Shown here in pieces: positions 16,770 through 25,286 of a stretch of DNA of 45,143 bases. Below the pieces are notes generated by a model. It had not been told where the DNA came from and did not search any database. It saw only the letters and a program-made list of their open reading frames with translations. The position numbers and the translations under genes are program-made. Within the stretch, counting starts at the first letter, position 1; the number at the start of each line of letters is the position of its first letter. The DNA lies in the NCBI GenBank assembly GCA_029862885.1, contig JAOTWM010000002.1, positions 1 to 45,143 on the forward strand. Reading direction: 5' to 3'. Origin of the DNA: Gammaproteobacteria bacterium (lineage in GTDB: Bacteria; Pseudomonadota; Gammaproteobacteria; Arenicellales; JAOTWM01).

Positions 16770-18113
16770 ATGACAACCGACGCAACAAAAATCGACGCAG
16801 TGGACACACCGGAGCTTTCTAAATTCGCTCAATTGTTTTCGAGTTTCGAAAAACTATCCGGTTTACTGCGGATACTCGGCGCCTCAGTGCTGGTCGCCGC
16901 TATGTCCGTATTTCTGCTACAGAACTGGGATTCCGGCAACGATATCAATCGCTATTTACTATTGTTGGCTCACACCGTGATATTAGCCGCGGTGGGTTTA
17001 GCGAGTGGCCACTGGATCAGAGAAAATAAGGGGGCGCGGCTATTTCTCGCTCTCGCCTTAGGCTCGGTGGCGGTGAATTTTACGATTCTGGGTAGCCTTG
17101 TTTTTTCCCGATTTTGGGGGGAGGAATTGCTGATTTTGTATCCGCAATTCGCAACCTGGCGAGCGGAGAGTCTGATAAGTGCTCTGATCACGGCGGGAGG
17201 CAGTTTTGTGATACTGGCACCGGTCACATATCTGGGTTTCCTGACGCTCGCAAGGCGGTCGGCGGCGCATCTTACGCTACTAAGTATGCTCAGTAATGCG
17301 GCGTTGCTGCTGCCTTTTCGCAGCTCAATGGCCGTAACCTCCCTATTGATCGTGCTGACTTTGGTACTTGTCCACCAGCTCGCTGCGGCATCACGTCGTG
17401 ACAATACTCTGCAAAATGCCGAAGGCCGGTTTGCCCGTGTTGTGCCGCTGCTACCGCTAGGCATTATGCTTGGTCGGAGCTTGTACCTGTACTCTATCGA
17501 TGCATTCCTCGTAACCGCCGGTGGGCTTATGGTGTTTGCGATTCTGCGACAGGTTAGTTTACAAATGGGTGTGAAATCCAGGCTACGTATTGGCATTGAG
17601 CGTTTGTCCGTTTTTCCGGCATTGGTGACAGCGGGATCATCAGCCTGGCTGATTTCCGATACGTTCCCGACGACCGATGTATATAGCTTGCCGGTCGCGG
17701 GCATTGTGTTTGCGTGCATGATGTTCGAGCTGTCGCTACGCTCAATCGGCCGCGGCGCGGGTTTCCGCCGCATCGCGAGCATCGGGCTGGCGGCGAGTGC
17801 ATTAGTCAATCTGTTCATGGTTGGCGGCATCATGGCCGCGGCCCTGTGCTTATTGGTTGGCCTGGCACTCATCATCTATGGCGGCAGCGTACAGCAGCGG
17901 GTAATTGCCGGTTTGGGCTTGGTAACACTGTTATTCGGGCTCGGCTTCCAGGTTAGCTATGCCATCGATGCCTTCGATTTCGGCAGTTGGGGAAGCCTTG
18001 CACTACTAGGTACTGCTGCGATTATTGCCGGCTCGATATTGGAGCGTCATGGCGTCAACATTAAGACACGCGTAACGACTTGGTGCGAGCAGTTCGGCGC
18101 CTGGAGTAATTGA
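16770..18113 (+). CDS. Polytopic membrane protein of unknown function, paired with PspA-like protein
   Basis: A 447-residue protein with a ~30-residue cytosolic N-terminus (VDTPELSKFAQLFSSFEKLSG) and then about 13-14 hydrophobic segments covering almost the whole length, joined by short loops. No transporter signature is recognised; it loosely resembles large predicted membrane proteins of DUF2157 type. It begins three bases after the pspA-like stop and is followed by a strong GC-rich hairpin, so the two genes probably form a bicistronic unit. It may be the membrane partner that recruits or senses PspA, in place of PspB/PspC, which are absent here. Confidence 0.65.
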   Translation: MTTDATKIDAVDTPELSKFAQLFSSFEKLSGLLRILGASVLVAAMSVFLLQNWDSGNDINRYLLLLAHTVILAAVGLASGHWIRENKGARLFLALALGSVAVNFTILGSLVFSRFWGEELLILYPQFATWRAESLISALITAGGSFVILAPVTYLGFLTLARRSAAHLTLLSMLSNAALLLPFRSSMAVTSLLIVLTLVLVHQLAAASRRDNTLQNAEGRFARVVPLLPLGIMLGRSLYLYSIDAFLVTAGGLMVFAILRQVSLQMGVKSRLRIGIERLSVFPALVTAGSSAWLISDTFPTTDVYSLPVAGIVFACMMFELSLRSIGRGAGFRRIASIGLAASALVNLFMVGGIMAAALCLLVGLALIIYGGSVQQRVIAGLGLVTLLFGLGFQVSYAIDAFDFGSWGSLALLGTAAIIAGSILERHGVNIKTRVTTWCEQFGAWSN

Positions 18114-18134
18114 TCGCTCCCAACACCTACCGCG

Positions 18135-18166
18135 CAACGCCCCCGGCGATTCATACGGGGGCGTTG
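18135..18166 (+). terminator. Strong GC hairpin after the pspA-like operon
   Basis: A perfect 10-bp inverted repeat, caacgccccc and gggggcgttg, closes a 12-base loop 21 bases after the membrane protein stop. No run of T follows, so it is not a textbook intrinsic terminator. It could attenuate read-through into the activator gene or stabilise the transcript 3' end. Confidence 0.45.
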
Positions 18167-18232
18167 TCGCCTGCGGCGGTCGCTTTGATTCGACTGCATT
18201 TACTAGTTTAGACGACATCGGATTTATAACTA

Positions 18233-19723
18233 ATGACAACTCTACAACGATTGACGCCTGACGAACGCGGTTTTTTTGATACCGTCTCCTCAATTATTTT
18301 TTCAAATCCATTCACCGTAAATCGCGCTGCGATCGAGGCGGTTCTGGACCGATCGGCCGGAACAACAACTGGGAGTGCTGACCACTATTTCTGGGAATTA
18401 CTACCGGAAGTCGAAGCGAGCCTATCGAGACTGTCGGCTCGCGGAATCGTCAAATTGCAGTCGGTACAAGCATCCGATCGTGAGCGGCTGCGACACGTAT
18501 TTCTGTTCAAGGTCTACGATCGATACCTTACGCAGTTCGATGCTCTTATCCGGGCGCAGAGTCGCCACGGTGCTGAACCGCTTGCAGCGGAGTTCGGTCG
18601 CGAATTTCTTCGCGACCTGTACGACTACGGGTTCAGCGATGACGATGCGTTGAGCTATCTGGCGCTCTGCTATCAAGTGCGCCGCGCTTACTTCTTTATT
18701 TACCACACGCTGGTGGGTGACTCTAATAGCATGGAGGATCTGCGCCGGGCTCTCTGGGATAATGTCTTTACGGCCGATATTCGCACCTACCGCGATCACC
18801 TTCGTCACCGGATGGAAGATTTCTCCACGCTGTTGCTGGGCGAGACGGGCACCGGCAAGGGCTCGGCCGCAGCGGCGATCGGCCGTTCGGGACTGATTCC
18901 CTACGACCCGAAGTCCGGTCGCTTCAAGAGCAGCTTCACGGACACGTTTATTACCATCAATTTGTCGCAGTTTCCCGAGACTTTAATCGAGTCGGAGCTG
19001 TTCGGGCATCGCAAGGGCGCATTTACCGGCGCCATTGATCAACATGAAGGGGTATTTCAACGCTGCAGTGCATACGGATCGTTATTCTTGGATGAGATCG
19101 GCGAAGTATCGGTGCCGGTGCAAATTAAATTGCTCAATGTACTGCAGAATCGCGAATTCACGCCCGTCGGCGCGCACCATAGCAAGCGATTCTCTGGTCG
19201 CGTTATTGCCGCCACCAACCAATCAATCGAGACTCTACGTCGCGGCGGCCGTTTCCGGGACGATTTTTTCTATAGATTATGCTCAGATGTGATCGAAGTA
19301 CCGCCGCTACGAATTCGCATCGAGCAGTCGCCCACCGAACTCGAGCAATTGGTATCATTACTCGTAGAGCGCATGGTCGGTTCACCGAGCCCTGAACTTG
19401 GCAAGCAAGTGCTGGACGGATTACATAAGGATTTGCCAAAGGACTATGCTTGGCCAGGCAATGTCCGCGAACTCGAGCAAGCAGTGCGTCGCGTCGTGCT
19501 ACGCGGTTCGTATCAACCACAGGTTGATACCGACGCCGCCGATGTCGGCTGGCGCGATCGAGCCGTGCGCGGGCAACTGGGCGCCCATGAACTCCTGGCG
19601 TATTATTGCCAAGATCTGTATCAGCAATTTGGAACTTACGAAGAAGTCGCACGCCGCACCGAACTCGATAGACGTACTGTAAAAAAGTATGTGGAGTCGG
19701 GACGCACCCGAACGGCGCACTAG
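18233..19723 (+). CDS. Sigma-54-dependent transcriptional activator with novel N-terminal domain
   Basis: A 496-residue enhancer-binding protein. The AAA+ domain spans ~residues 195-420, with Walker A GETGTGKG (~203), the sigma-54-contacting loop GAFTGA (~262), Walker B SLFLDEIGEV, and the arginine-finger region FRDDFFYRL. A Fis-type helix-turn-helix closes the protein (YEEVARRTELDRRTVKKYVES). The first ~190 residues are not a response receiver, PAS or GAF domain that I recognise. They look helical with repeated FxxxLYDYG-like stretches and are probably the sensor. It is the obvious candidate regulator of the sigma-54-like site before the pspA-like gene, making this a PspF analogue with its own input domain. 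Confidence 0.88.
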   Translation: MTTLQRLTPDERGFFDTVSSIIFSNPFTVNRAAIEAVLDRSAGTTTGSADHYFWELLPEVEASLSRLSARGIVKLQSVQASDRERLRHVFLFKVYDRYLTQFDALIRAQSRHGAEPLAAEFGREFLRDLYDYGFSDDDALSYLALCYQVRRAYFFIYHTLVGDSNSMEDLRRALWDNVFTADIRTYRDHLRHRMEDFSTLLLGETGTGKGSAAAAIGRSGLIPYDPKSGRFKSSFTDTFITINLSQFPETLIESELFGHRKGAFTGAIDQHEGVFQRCSAYGSLFLDEIGEVSVPVQIKLLNVLQNREFTPVGAHHSKRFSGRVIAATNQSIETLRRGGRFRDDFFYRLCSDVIEVPPLRIRIEQSPTELEQLVSLLVERMVGSPSPELGKQVLDGLHKDLPKDYAWPGNVRELEQAVRRVVLRGSYQPQVDTDAADVGWRDRAVRGQLGAHELLAYYCQDLYQQFGTYEEVARRTELDRRTVKKYVESGRTRTAH

Positions 19724-19772
19724 CCTACGTAGCGATTTGCATCACTGGTTCGAGTCGGATGTAATCTGCAAC

Positions 19773-20012
19773 GTGAACAAATCGACTCCGATTTCGCCCG
19801 ACCACGGGCAAATTCACTGGGAGGTGGAGATAGATGGGCAATGGCATCGGGTAAGCTCGCAAGCGCTTCCTGACAGCATCCGCAGTAAGAAATCGGTTCG
19901 CTTTGCGTACCAAGGCGGCATCATCGACGTGCCCGGTCCGAATGGGGAAACTCTCCGCTACCGATTGGTTCGAGGCGATAAAGAAAATGCTGATCTACAT
20001 ACTCACTTTTAG
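19773..20012 (+). CDS. Small hypothetical protein in the PspA/sigma-54 locus
   Basis: GTG at 19773 gives 79 residues; an ATG at 19689 that overlaps the activator gene would give 107. Neither has a strong ribosome binding site. The body (WEVEIDGQWHRVSS ... RFAYQGGIIDVPGPNG) looks like a compact beta-rich domain with two tryptophans, no signal peptide and no membrane segment. I do not recognise the family. It lies between the activator and the pseudokinase on the same strand. Confidence 0.45.
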   Translation: MNKSTPISPDHGQIHWEVEIDGQWHRVSSQALPDSIRSKKSVRFAYQGGIIDVPGPNGETLRYRLVRGDKENADLHTHF

Positions 20013-20102
20013 TATCGAGCGCTAGCACCGCGGCGACAGAGAACGGACAGCCAATGAGGAATTCTGCACTCCTAGCTGTCTGCCATCGCATTTGGAGAGA
20101 TC

Positions 20103-20246
20103 ATGTCGGTGATTTCAGAAATATCTTTTGTGATCGAGAGTGCATATAATGAACTCAAATGCGATAACAATACCGATAAATTTCTATTTTTCATTTTAGC
20201 AATTCGCGAACCGTACTCTTCAACTTTACGTTCCATATCTAACTGA
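20103..20246 (+). CDS. Small ORF (47 aa) upstream of the pseudokinase
   Basis: Too short for the track. ATG at 20103 is preceded by GGAG at a five-base spacing, and the frame runs MSVISEISFVIESAYNELK ... to a TGA ten bases before the pseudokinase start. The composition is ordinary and soluble, with an amphipathic helix likely in the first half. The strong ribosome site and tight spacing suggest either a real small protein or a leader that couples translation of the kinase-like gene. No family is recognised. Confidence 0.45.
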   Translation: MSVISEISFVIESAYNELKCDNNTDKFLFFILAIREPYSSTLRSISN

Positions 20247-20256
20247 ACGGCCCGAA

Positions 20257-21258
20257 ATGGAAACGCTTGGTGAGTATACAGTTCAGGCGCGTTTGACGAG
20301 CGGGCCCGATGCGGAGTTAATTTTGGGGCGGTCGGCCGACGATTCACAACTGATTATCAAACGCTTGCCCATTGCCTATCGTTTTGACAAGCAGCGGCGA
20401 CAGACATTCACGTATGAGGCGAATCTTGCAAGCAAGCTCAGTCACCCCGGCTTTCGAAACCTTATCGCTTTATCAGAAATTGATGGTGAATTAGTTCAGA
20501 TTTATGACTGGGCTGGCGGTCAATCAATAGCCTCTTTGTTGACCACGTGTCGGCGGCATTATAAGCGAATACCCATTGCCATCGGCTTTGTTCTCCTCCG
20601 CCAAATAGTTGCCGCATTGGACGAACTACATAATCGGGTTGCTGAGGATGACTCGCTACCCTCGGATCTGCACGTAGCATTGCGACCGGATGCATTGAAT
20701 CTGTGCGATGATGGGCAATGTCAGATTTTACAATTCAGCCTGATCCCTCCGCCGTCGATCACTAGGTCCATTATTTACTCGGGAGAGCAGTCCTATGCCA
20801 TGTATGCGGCGCCCGAGCAGTGTGTGGCCGGACCGATACCGGATTTCCGTGCTGATTTCTTCACGCTGGGAATGCTCGGATTTGAATTATTGACATCAAA
20901 GTCATTATTTTGTTTGGAGTCAGGGGAAATGAAAATGTCGCTAGTAAATCGACGGAAAATCCGCTGTCTGCATCCGTTATTGTCCGATGTGGATCCAGAC
21001 CTCGAGAAATACGACGATGCCGTGATTGGCCTGCTTCAACCCTTGCCCGAGTTACGCACCGGTCAGCTGGATACATTTAGGAGTTCGATCACCGATGCCA
21101 TAGCCCACGGTGACGTTATGGCTGGCACGTCCGACGTATGTGCCTTTATTACCGAAATGCAAAACCTCGAGCGCGCCGAAACCCTCCGTGAGAGCGTCTC
21201 TGATAGTTCATCCAAACCAAGCATGATGAGCACAATCGCCCAATACAACGCTTCTTAG
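20257..21258 (+). CDS. Serine/threonine-kinase-fold protein, probable pseudokinase
   Basis: A 333-residue protein with a protein-kinase fold and missing catalysis. Kept: the VAIK-type lysine (LIIKRLP, residue 35), a likely helix-C Glu, the APE motif (YAAPEQ) and the following D-x-x-x-L-G element (ADFFTLGMLGFELL). Lost: the HRD aspartate (H-V-A at 139-141), the magnesium-binding Asn five positions later (Ala), and DFG (Q-F-S at 159-161). The glycine loop is also weak. It may still bind nucleotide but should not transfer phosphate by the normal route. The C-terminal ~60 residues are low complexity and Ser-rich. Its position suggests a scaffold or sensor for the PspA module. Confidence 0.75.
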   Translation: METLGEYTVQARLTSGPDAELILGRSADDSQLIIKRLPIAYRFDKQRRQTFTYEANLASKLSHPGFRNLIALSEIDGELVQIYDWAGGQSIASLLTTCRRHYKRIPIAIGFVLLRQIVAALDELHNRVAEDDSLPSDLHVALRPDALNLCDDGQCQILQFSLIPPPSITRSIIYSGEQSYAMYAAPEQCVAGPIPDFRADFFTLGMLGFELLTSKSLFCLESGEMKMSLVNRRKIRCLHPLLSDVDPDLEKYDDAVIGLLQPLPELRTGQLDTFRSSITDAIAHGDVMAGTSDVCAFITEMQNLERAETLRESVSDSSSKPSMMSTIAQYNAS

Positions 21259-21331
21259 GATCCACGAATAGCACATATTGATATTCACCTATTATTAGGC
21301 CCGTGCTTGGCCATCGACTCAGATATAAGTC

Positions 21332-22114
21332 GTGCTCGTATTCATCACCTCAATTCGCCATCCGCGCAACTGCAATTCCTACGACCGAGTCGTGCAGTTG
21401 TTGGACCAAACCCTTAATTCCGTTTGCGCGCAAACAAGCATCAACTACCATGTGGTGGTTGTCGCTAATAAGACACCGGACCTCGTCGACAGAAAAAATG
21501 TTCATTTCGTTGAAGTTACGTTCCCCCCTCCGAGTGAACTGGAACAACCCAATACAGGAATGCAGGCAATCAGGGTCGACCGGGGATCAAAATATGTAGT
21601 AGGGCTGATTTATGCGAAACGATTCATGCCGGATTACATTATGTTCTTCGATGCTGATGATTATATCAGTCGGCGGATCGTGGAATTCGTGGAGCAGAAT
21701 CCCACGGAAGACGGTTGGTATTTTGAGCATGGTTATCGTTACAAGTATGGGTCGGATAAGGTAACTCTGCTTGACGAATTTAACAAAGCTTGTGGAACGA
21801 GCCACATTATCCGTTATTCCCTATTTGAAATACCGAAGGAACTCACAGTCGGGTCGCCGCTATCTTCGATTGAAGATAAGATTGACAGCCGCTACTTGAA
21901 CTTTACGCTCGGTAGTCACCGATTTGCTCGTAGGCAATTTCGGGAGATTGGCGTAACGCTCAGCGCGCTACCGTTCCCGGGCGCCGTCTGGGTCCTGGGT
22001 AATGGTGAAAATCATTCCGGCAAAAAGGGGCGCCCCGGCGATCTTCCGTTGACGGACCGGATTCGGGAAGAATTCACCCTATATGAGCCCGCAACCATCG
22101 CCCCGACGGACTAA
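21332..22114 (+). CDS. GT-A-like glycosyltransferase
   Basis: A 260-residue soluble protein starting with GTG. It opens with a strand and an R/N-rich segment (FITSIRHPRNCNSYDRVVQLLDQTL) and contains YIMFFDADDYISRRIVEF, a D-x-D-type metal and nucleotide-sugar site typical of GT-A glycosyltransferases. A second region, LPFPGAVWVLGNGENHSG, near the C-terminus may hold the acceptor site. The donor and acceptor are unknown. It is the first gene of the AT-richer glycan and sulfur cluster and lies before two sulfatase-fold genes on the same strand. Confidence 0.65.
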   Translation: MLVFITSIRHPRNCNSYDRVVQLLDQTLNSVCAQTSINYHVVVVANKTPDLVDRKNVHFVEVTFPPPSELEQPNTGMQAIRVDRGSKYVVGLIYAKRFMPDYIMFFDADDYISRRIVEFVEQNPTEDGWYFEHGYRYKYGSDKVTLLDEFNKACGTSHIIRYSLFEIPKELTVGSPLSSIEDKIDSRYLNFTLGSHRFARRQFREIGVTLSALPFPGAVWVLGNGENHSGKKGRPGDLPLTDRIREEFTLYEPATIAPTD

Positions 22115-22191
22115 GGTGGTTTTGTTTGTAATCATTAATAATACCTCCATCATCGATTTTGCCGGATGCGACTCAATATTATTGGGTTGTG

Positions 22192-22203
22192 TGTGGGCCC
22201 ACA
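22192..22203. repeat. 12-bp perfect palindrome before the first sulfatase-like gene
   Basis: The palindrome tgtgggcccaca lies 33 bases before the ATG of the first sulfatase-fold gene. It could be an operator half-site pair, but no second copy was noticed before the other cluster genes, so a regulatory role is only a possibility. Confidence 0.25.
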
Positions 22204-22235
22204 TCGAGTAGATTTAGAGTGGCTACTAAACCACA

Positions 22236-23804
22236 ATGAAAACGGCCTTCATTTCCTGCTTCGAAGTATCGGTTAAACGACCGCCAATTCACACGATCTT
22301 AGTTTTTTTGGCACTTAGTTTGCTCTCTTGCTCTAGGTTCGCTGCGGCAAGTGCGGCTGACGGTGAACCTGGCGACTTAAGTTGCGAGGGCTGCAATGTA
22401 CTGTTTTTAAACCTGGACTTTTTGAGGTCCGACTATACTGGCCTGATAAGTGACAGCAAGCACACGCCGAACATTGATCGGTTCTTCAAGAACTCGATCA
22501 TTTTTGAGAACGCGTTCTCGCCGGCGGGATCCTCGTATCGCGGAAACCTAGCCGTATTAACCGCGACGGACGCGCATATATACGGAGTCGATGTTCAAAG
22601 CTTTCATTTACTTAAGGCAAGGAAACAATTAGGGCCCTGGAAGAAGATCTATACCTATCATAAGACGATCGCCCAAGTGCTGTCTCGGCACGGGTACCGA
22701 ACAGTGAACCTGAATAAGGGCACTCGATCGGGACGCGGCACTTTTCTCGACCGTGGCTTTGACGAATATCAGCAGTTTCATATAAGGCTGACGATCGAAG
22801 ATCTCCTGCCGCCACTGGAGACGCATATCCGATCGACCCAAAAGCCATTCTTTATTCTATTCCATGCTGTACCTACTCGACTACACCGGGCATTTTACCC
22901 GTTAAATCGCGATCGAATTCTTGATAAGCATATTATTTACCAAGAGTATTCGATTCAGAATAGACCATACGGATACAAGGTGATACGTGACAGAAGTGCG
23001 TCTCCGCAAATACAACGAGAGACAGAACACAAGATTTATATGCAGCAATTGAAATATGCTGATGATACTCTCTCTAAACCGTTCGACATGCTGAGGGAGT
23101 TTGAACGCAATACTATTATCGTCTTGTATTCAAATCATGGAACACAGATCGGCGATAAGGGAATTTATGCCTCAAATGGCGTCTCATACCAGTCATCAGT
23201 TCGCGTTCCGCTGATGATAAAACATCCTAAGGTTAAGACACCTATGCGAATTGCTACGACAATTTCGCTCGTCGATCTTGTGCCGACGATCTATGAAATG
23301 TTGGGCGTGTTCAAACCCGGGCACTCAACTGGCCAAAGTCTAATTCCACTGATAAACGGTGAGGAGTATTACAAGGACTACATCGTTGGGAAAAACGATC
23401 CAGACGAATATATTCTGTCTGGAAAATGGAAGCTTATTATTCGATATCACAAAGAACGGCGGCTTTATAATCTTAAAGTCGACCCATTAGGTCGCGAAGA
23501 CCTTTCCGAAAAGCGGAAACTTATCGCGCGCAGGATGGAGTATCAATCGGTTATGGACCTGGACGAGAGTAAAACTATCGTCAACGACGAATGGAAACTT
23601 ATACTGACGCAGAAGAAGAATCTGGAACTATACGACCTTGACGCCGACCCTGACGAGTCCACTAACGTGGCGGCGGACTACCCAGAGGTTACCCGTACGC
23701 TTGAAGACAAGCTCATCGAATTCAAGCATCAAGCGAGACAACGGCGCATCGATATTATCGGAGACACGCTGAGAGATGGAAGTACAGGACAAGACGAAGA
23801 CTGA
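22236..23804 (+). CDS. Exported sulfatase-fold protein lacking the formylglycine cysteine (paralogue 1)
   Basis: A 522-residue alkaline-phosphatase/sulfatase superfamily protein with a signal sequence (LVFLALSLLSCSRFAAASA; an SC lipobox is also possible). The core follows sulfatases (TPNIDRFF, RGFDEYQQF, VRVPLMIKHP), but key sites differ. C-S-P-S-R is replaced by AGSSYRG. The metal pair DD becomes D-F in FLNLDFLRSD. GKWH becomes NKGTR, and SDHG becomes SNHG. A CEGC-N motif precedes the first strand. A Ser in the nucleophile position could act as in phospho- or glycerophospho-transferases, or the protein may be non-catalytic. The C-terminal subdomain (WKLI...LYNLKVDP) is repeated as WKLI...LYDLDADP. 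The next paralogue follows 58 bases on, apparently in the same operon. Confidence 0.75.
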   Translation: MKTAFISCFEVSVKRPPIHTILVFLALSLLSCSRFAAASAADGEPGDLSCEGCNVLFLNLDFLRSDYTGLISDSKHTPNIDRFFKNSIIFENAFSPAGSSYRGNLAVLTATDAHIYGVDVQSFHLLKARKQLGPWKKIYTYHKTIAQVLSRHGYRTVNLNKGTRSGRGTFLDRGFDEYQQFHIRLTIEDLLPPLETHIRSTQKPFFILFHAVPTRLHRAFYPLNRDRILDKHIIYQEYSIQNRPYGYKVIRDRSASPQIQRETEHKIYMQQLKYADDTLSKPFDMLREFERNTIIVLYSNHGTQIGDKGIYASNGVSYQSSVRVPLMIKHPKVKTPMRIATTISLVDLVPTIYEMLGVFKPGHSTGQSLIPLINGEEYYKDYIVGKNDPDEYILSGKWKLIIRYHKERRLYNLKVDPLGREDLSEKRKLIARRMEYQSVMDLDESKTIVNDEWKLILTQKKNLELYDLDADPDESTNVAADYPEVTRTLEDKLIEFKHQARQRRIDIIGDTLRDGSTGQDED

Positions 23805-23865
23805 GGTTTTTCCGGCACTACGTCATTGAGATCTAATCGTCTTGATATGGTAGGCGAGGATTATG

Positions 23866-25257
23866 ATGCCCGCTAACGCCAGTCTACAAATGGCTGCGGC
23901 ACTGATTGCCGGCGCATTACTGTTTGTATCGGGCTCCAGTAGCCGAGCCGACGGAGGAACCGATAGCCCATCGGTAGACGGCCAAGTAACGGGCAGCGAA
24001 TCGCTGGCAGCACTTGATTTATCCTGCCCCAATTGCAATGTGATTCTGCTCAATATAGAGCTGCTACGAGCGGATCACGTGGGATTGCTTAGTGGATCTA
24101 CGGATAGCGCAACGCCCAACATCGATAGTTTTTTTGGTCGCTCTATCGTCTTTGAGCAGGCATCCGCGCCAGCGGGTGAGAGTTACCGGAGCAATCTGGC
24201 CGTACAAACAGCCATGCACGCGTTTCACTATGACGCCGATCAGAGTGTTATCGATAAATTTGCGAAGCGTGGTGCCAAGGCATTACCACCTGAAGAGGCG
24301 CGGAAGATGGTGGCGATGCTTACTCGCTACCCGACGATGGCCGAAGTATTGAAGGAAAATGGTTACCATACCGTAAGCCTTAACCAAGGCATTCGTGCGG
24401 GGGAGCGATTGTTGCTTGACCGGGGTTTTGATCAGGCGATCGAATGGGGTCGCCGAAATACTTCATTTCGGGATACGGTCGCGGATCTTGGGAAGCGGCT
24501 CAGTACCGCTGATGGGAAATCATTTATTTTGTATCGTCCCGAAGGCCTCCATCCTTACCCCTACTATTATCCACCCGATCGACCGCGCGTTATCCAGGAA
24601 AATAAGATTCTTTATAAATATCGCCCGAGGTTCGGAAGGTTCAATGTCACGTTTAATGTGGCACTGCCCCAGCCCGAGCAGAGAAAGATTCATCGTTTGA
24701 TCTACCGCCAGCAGCTTAAGTACATCGATGAGGAACTGGGTAAGGTATTTGGGTTAATCAAGAAGGAGCAATTGAACCGATCCAGCGTAATTGTTTTGTA
24801 TGCGAATCACGGTAGCGGGTTAGGCGATAATGGCGTTCATCGACTGGCCGTATCCTACCAATCATGTATCCACGTTCCCTTAATAATATATCATCCAAAG
24901 ATAACTCGTCAGATCAGAGTATCTGACCCAGTAGCCCTTATTGACCTGGCGCCCACTATCTATGAGATCGTCGGTGCAAGTAATATTCCGCAATCTGACG
25001 GGCATAGTTTGATTCGTGACGACAGCACCAATAAAACGGATCTCATTGGTCGCAACGACATCGACGAATATATCCGGATGGATAATATGAAGCTAATAAT
25101 AAAGAATGCCGTTCAACGAGAGCTGTATGACTTACGTGTAGATCCTCATGAGAATGACAATTTGATCGACAGTTTACCTTCAGTAGCACGTCGACTGGAA
25201 GCGATTCTGCTGGCGAGGAAGATTCAACTATTGCAGAATGCACCCGAACGGCATTGA
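23866..25257 (+). CDS. Exported sulfatase-fold protein lacking the formylglycine cysteine (paralogue 2)
   Basis: A 463-residue paralogue. The signal peptide is MPANASLQMAAALIAGALLF..SSSRA. It is followed by a linker and the family mark LSCPNCNVILLNIELLRAD. The nucleophile segment reads APAGESYRSNLAV, the histidine site ANHGSGLGDNG, and the lysine site NQGIRAG, so the sulfatase Cys, the first metal Asp pair and the SDHG Asp are all replaced, as in paralogue 1. ATG at 23863 has GAGGA only two bases away. The adjacent ATG at 23866 has better spacing and is chosen. The substrate is unknown; export and gene neighbours point to a cell-surface sulfated or phosphorylated glycan. Confidence 0.75.
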   Translation: MPANASLQMAAALIAGALLFVSGSSSRADGGTDSPSVDGQVTGSESLAALDLSCPNCNVILLNIELLRADHVGLLSGSTDSATPNIDSFFGRSIVFEQASAPAGESYRSNLAVQTAMHAFHYDADQSVIDKFAKRGAKALPPEEARKMVAMLTRYPTMAEVLKENGYHTVSLNQGIRAGERLLLDRGFDQAIEWGRRNTSFRDTVADLGKRLSTADGKSFILYRPEGLHPYPYYYPPDRPRVIQENKILYKYRPRFGRFNVTFNVALPQPEQRKIHRLIYRQQLKYIDEELGKVFGLIKKEQLNRSSVIVLYANHGSGLGDNGVHRLAVSYQSCIHVPLIIYHPKITRQIRVSDPVALIDLAPTIYEIVGASNIPQSDGHSLIRDDSTNKTDLIGRNDIDEYIRMDNMKLIIKNAVQRELYDLRVDPHENDNLIDSLPSVARRLEAILLARKIQLLQNAPERH

Positions 25258-25286
25258 CTCACAATCACTGATTCTAGCCTGACTTG

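Noticed and set aside
16970-17875. 301-codon minus-strand ORF opposite the PspA-linked membrane protein
   Set aside because: Long antisense shadow; the plus frame has continuous membrane helices and good coupling to the pspA-like gene.
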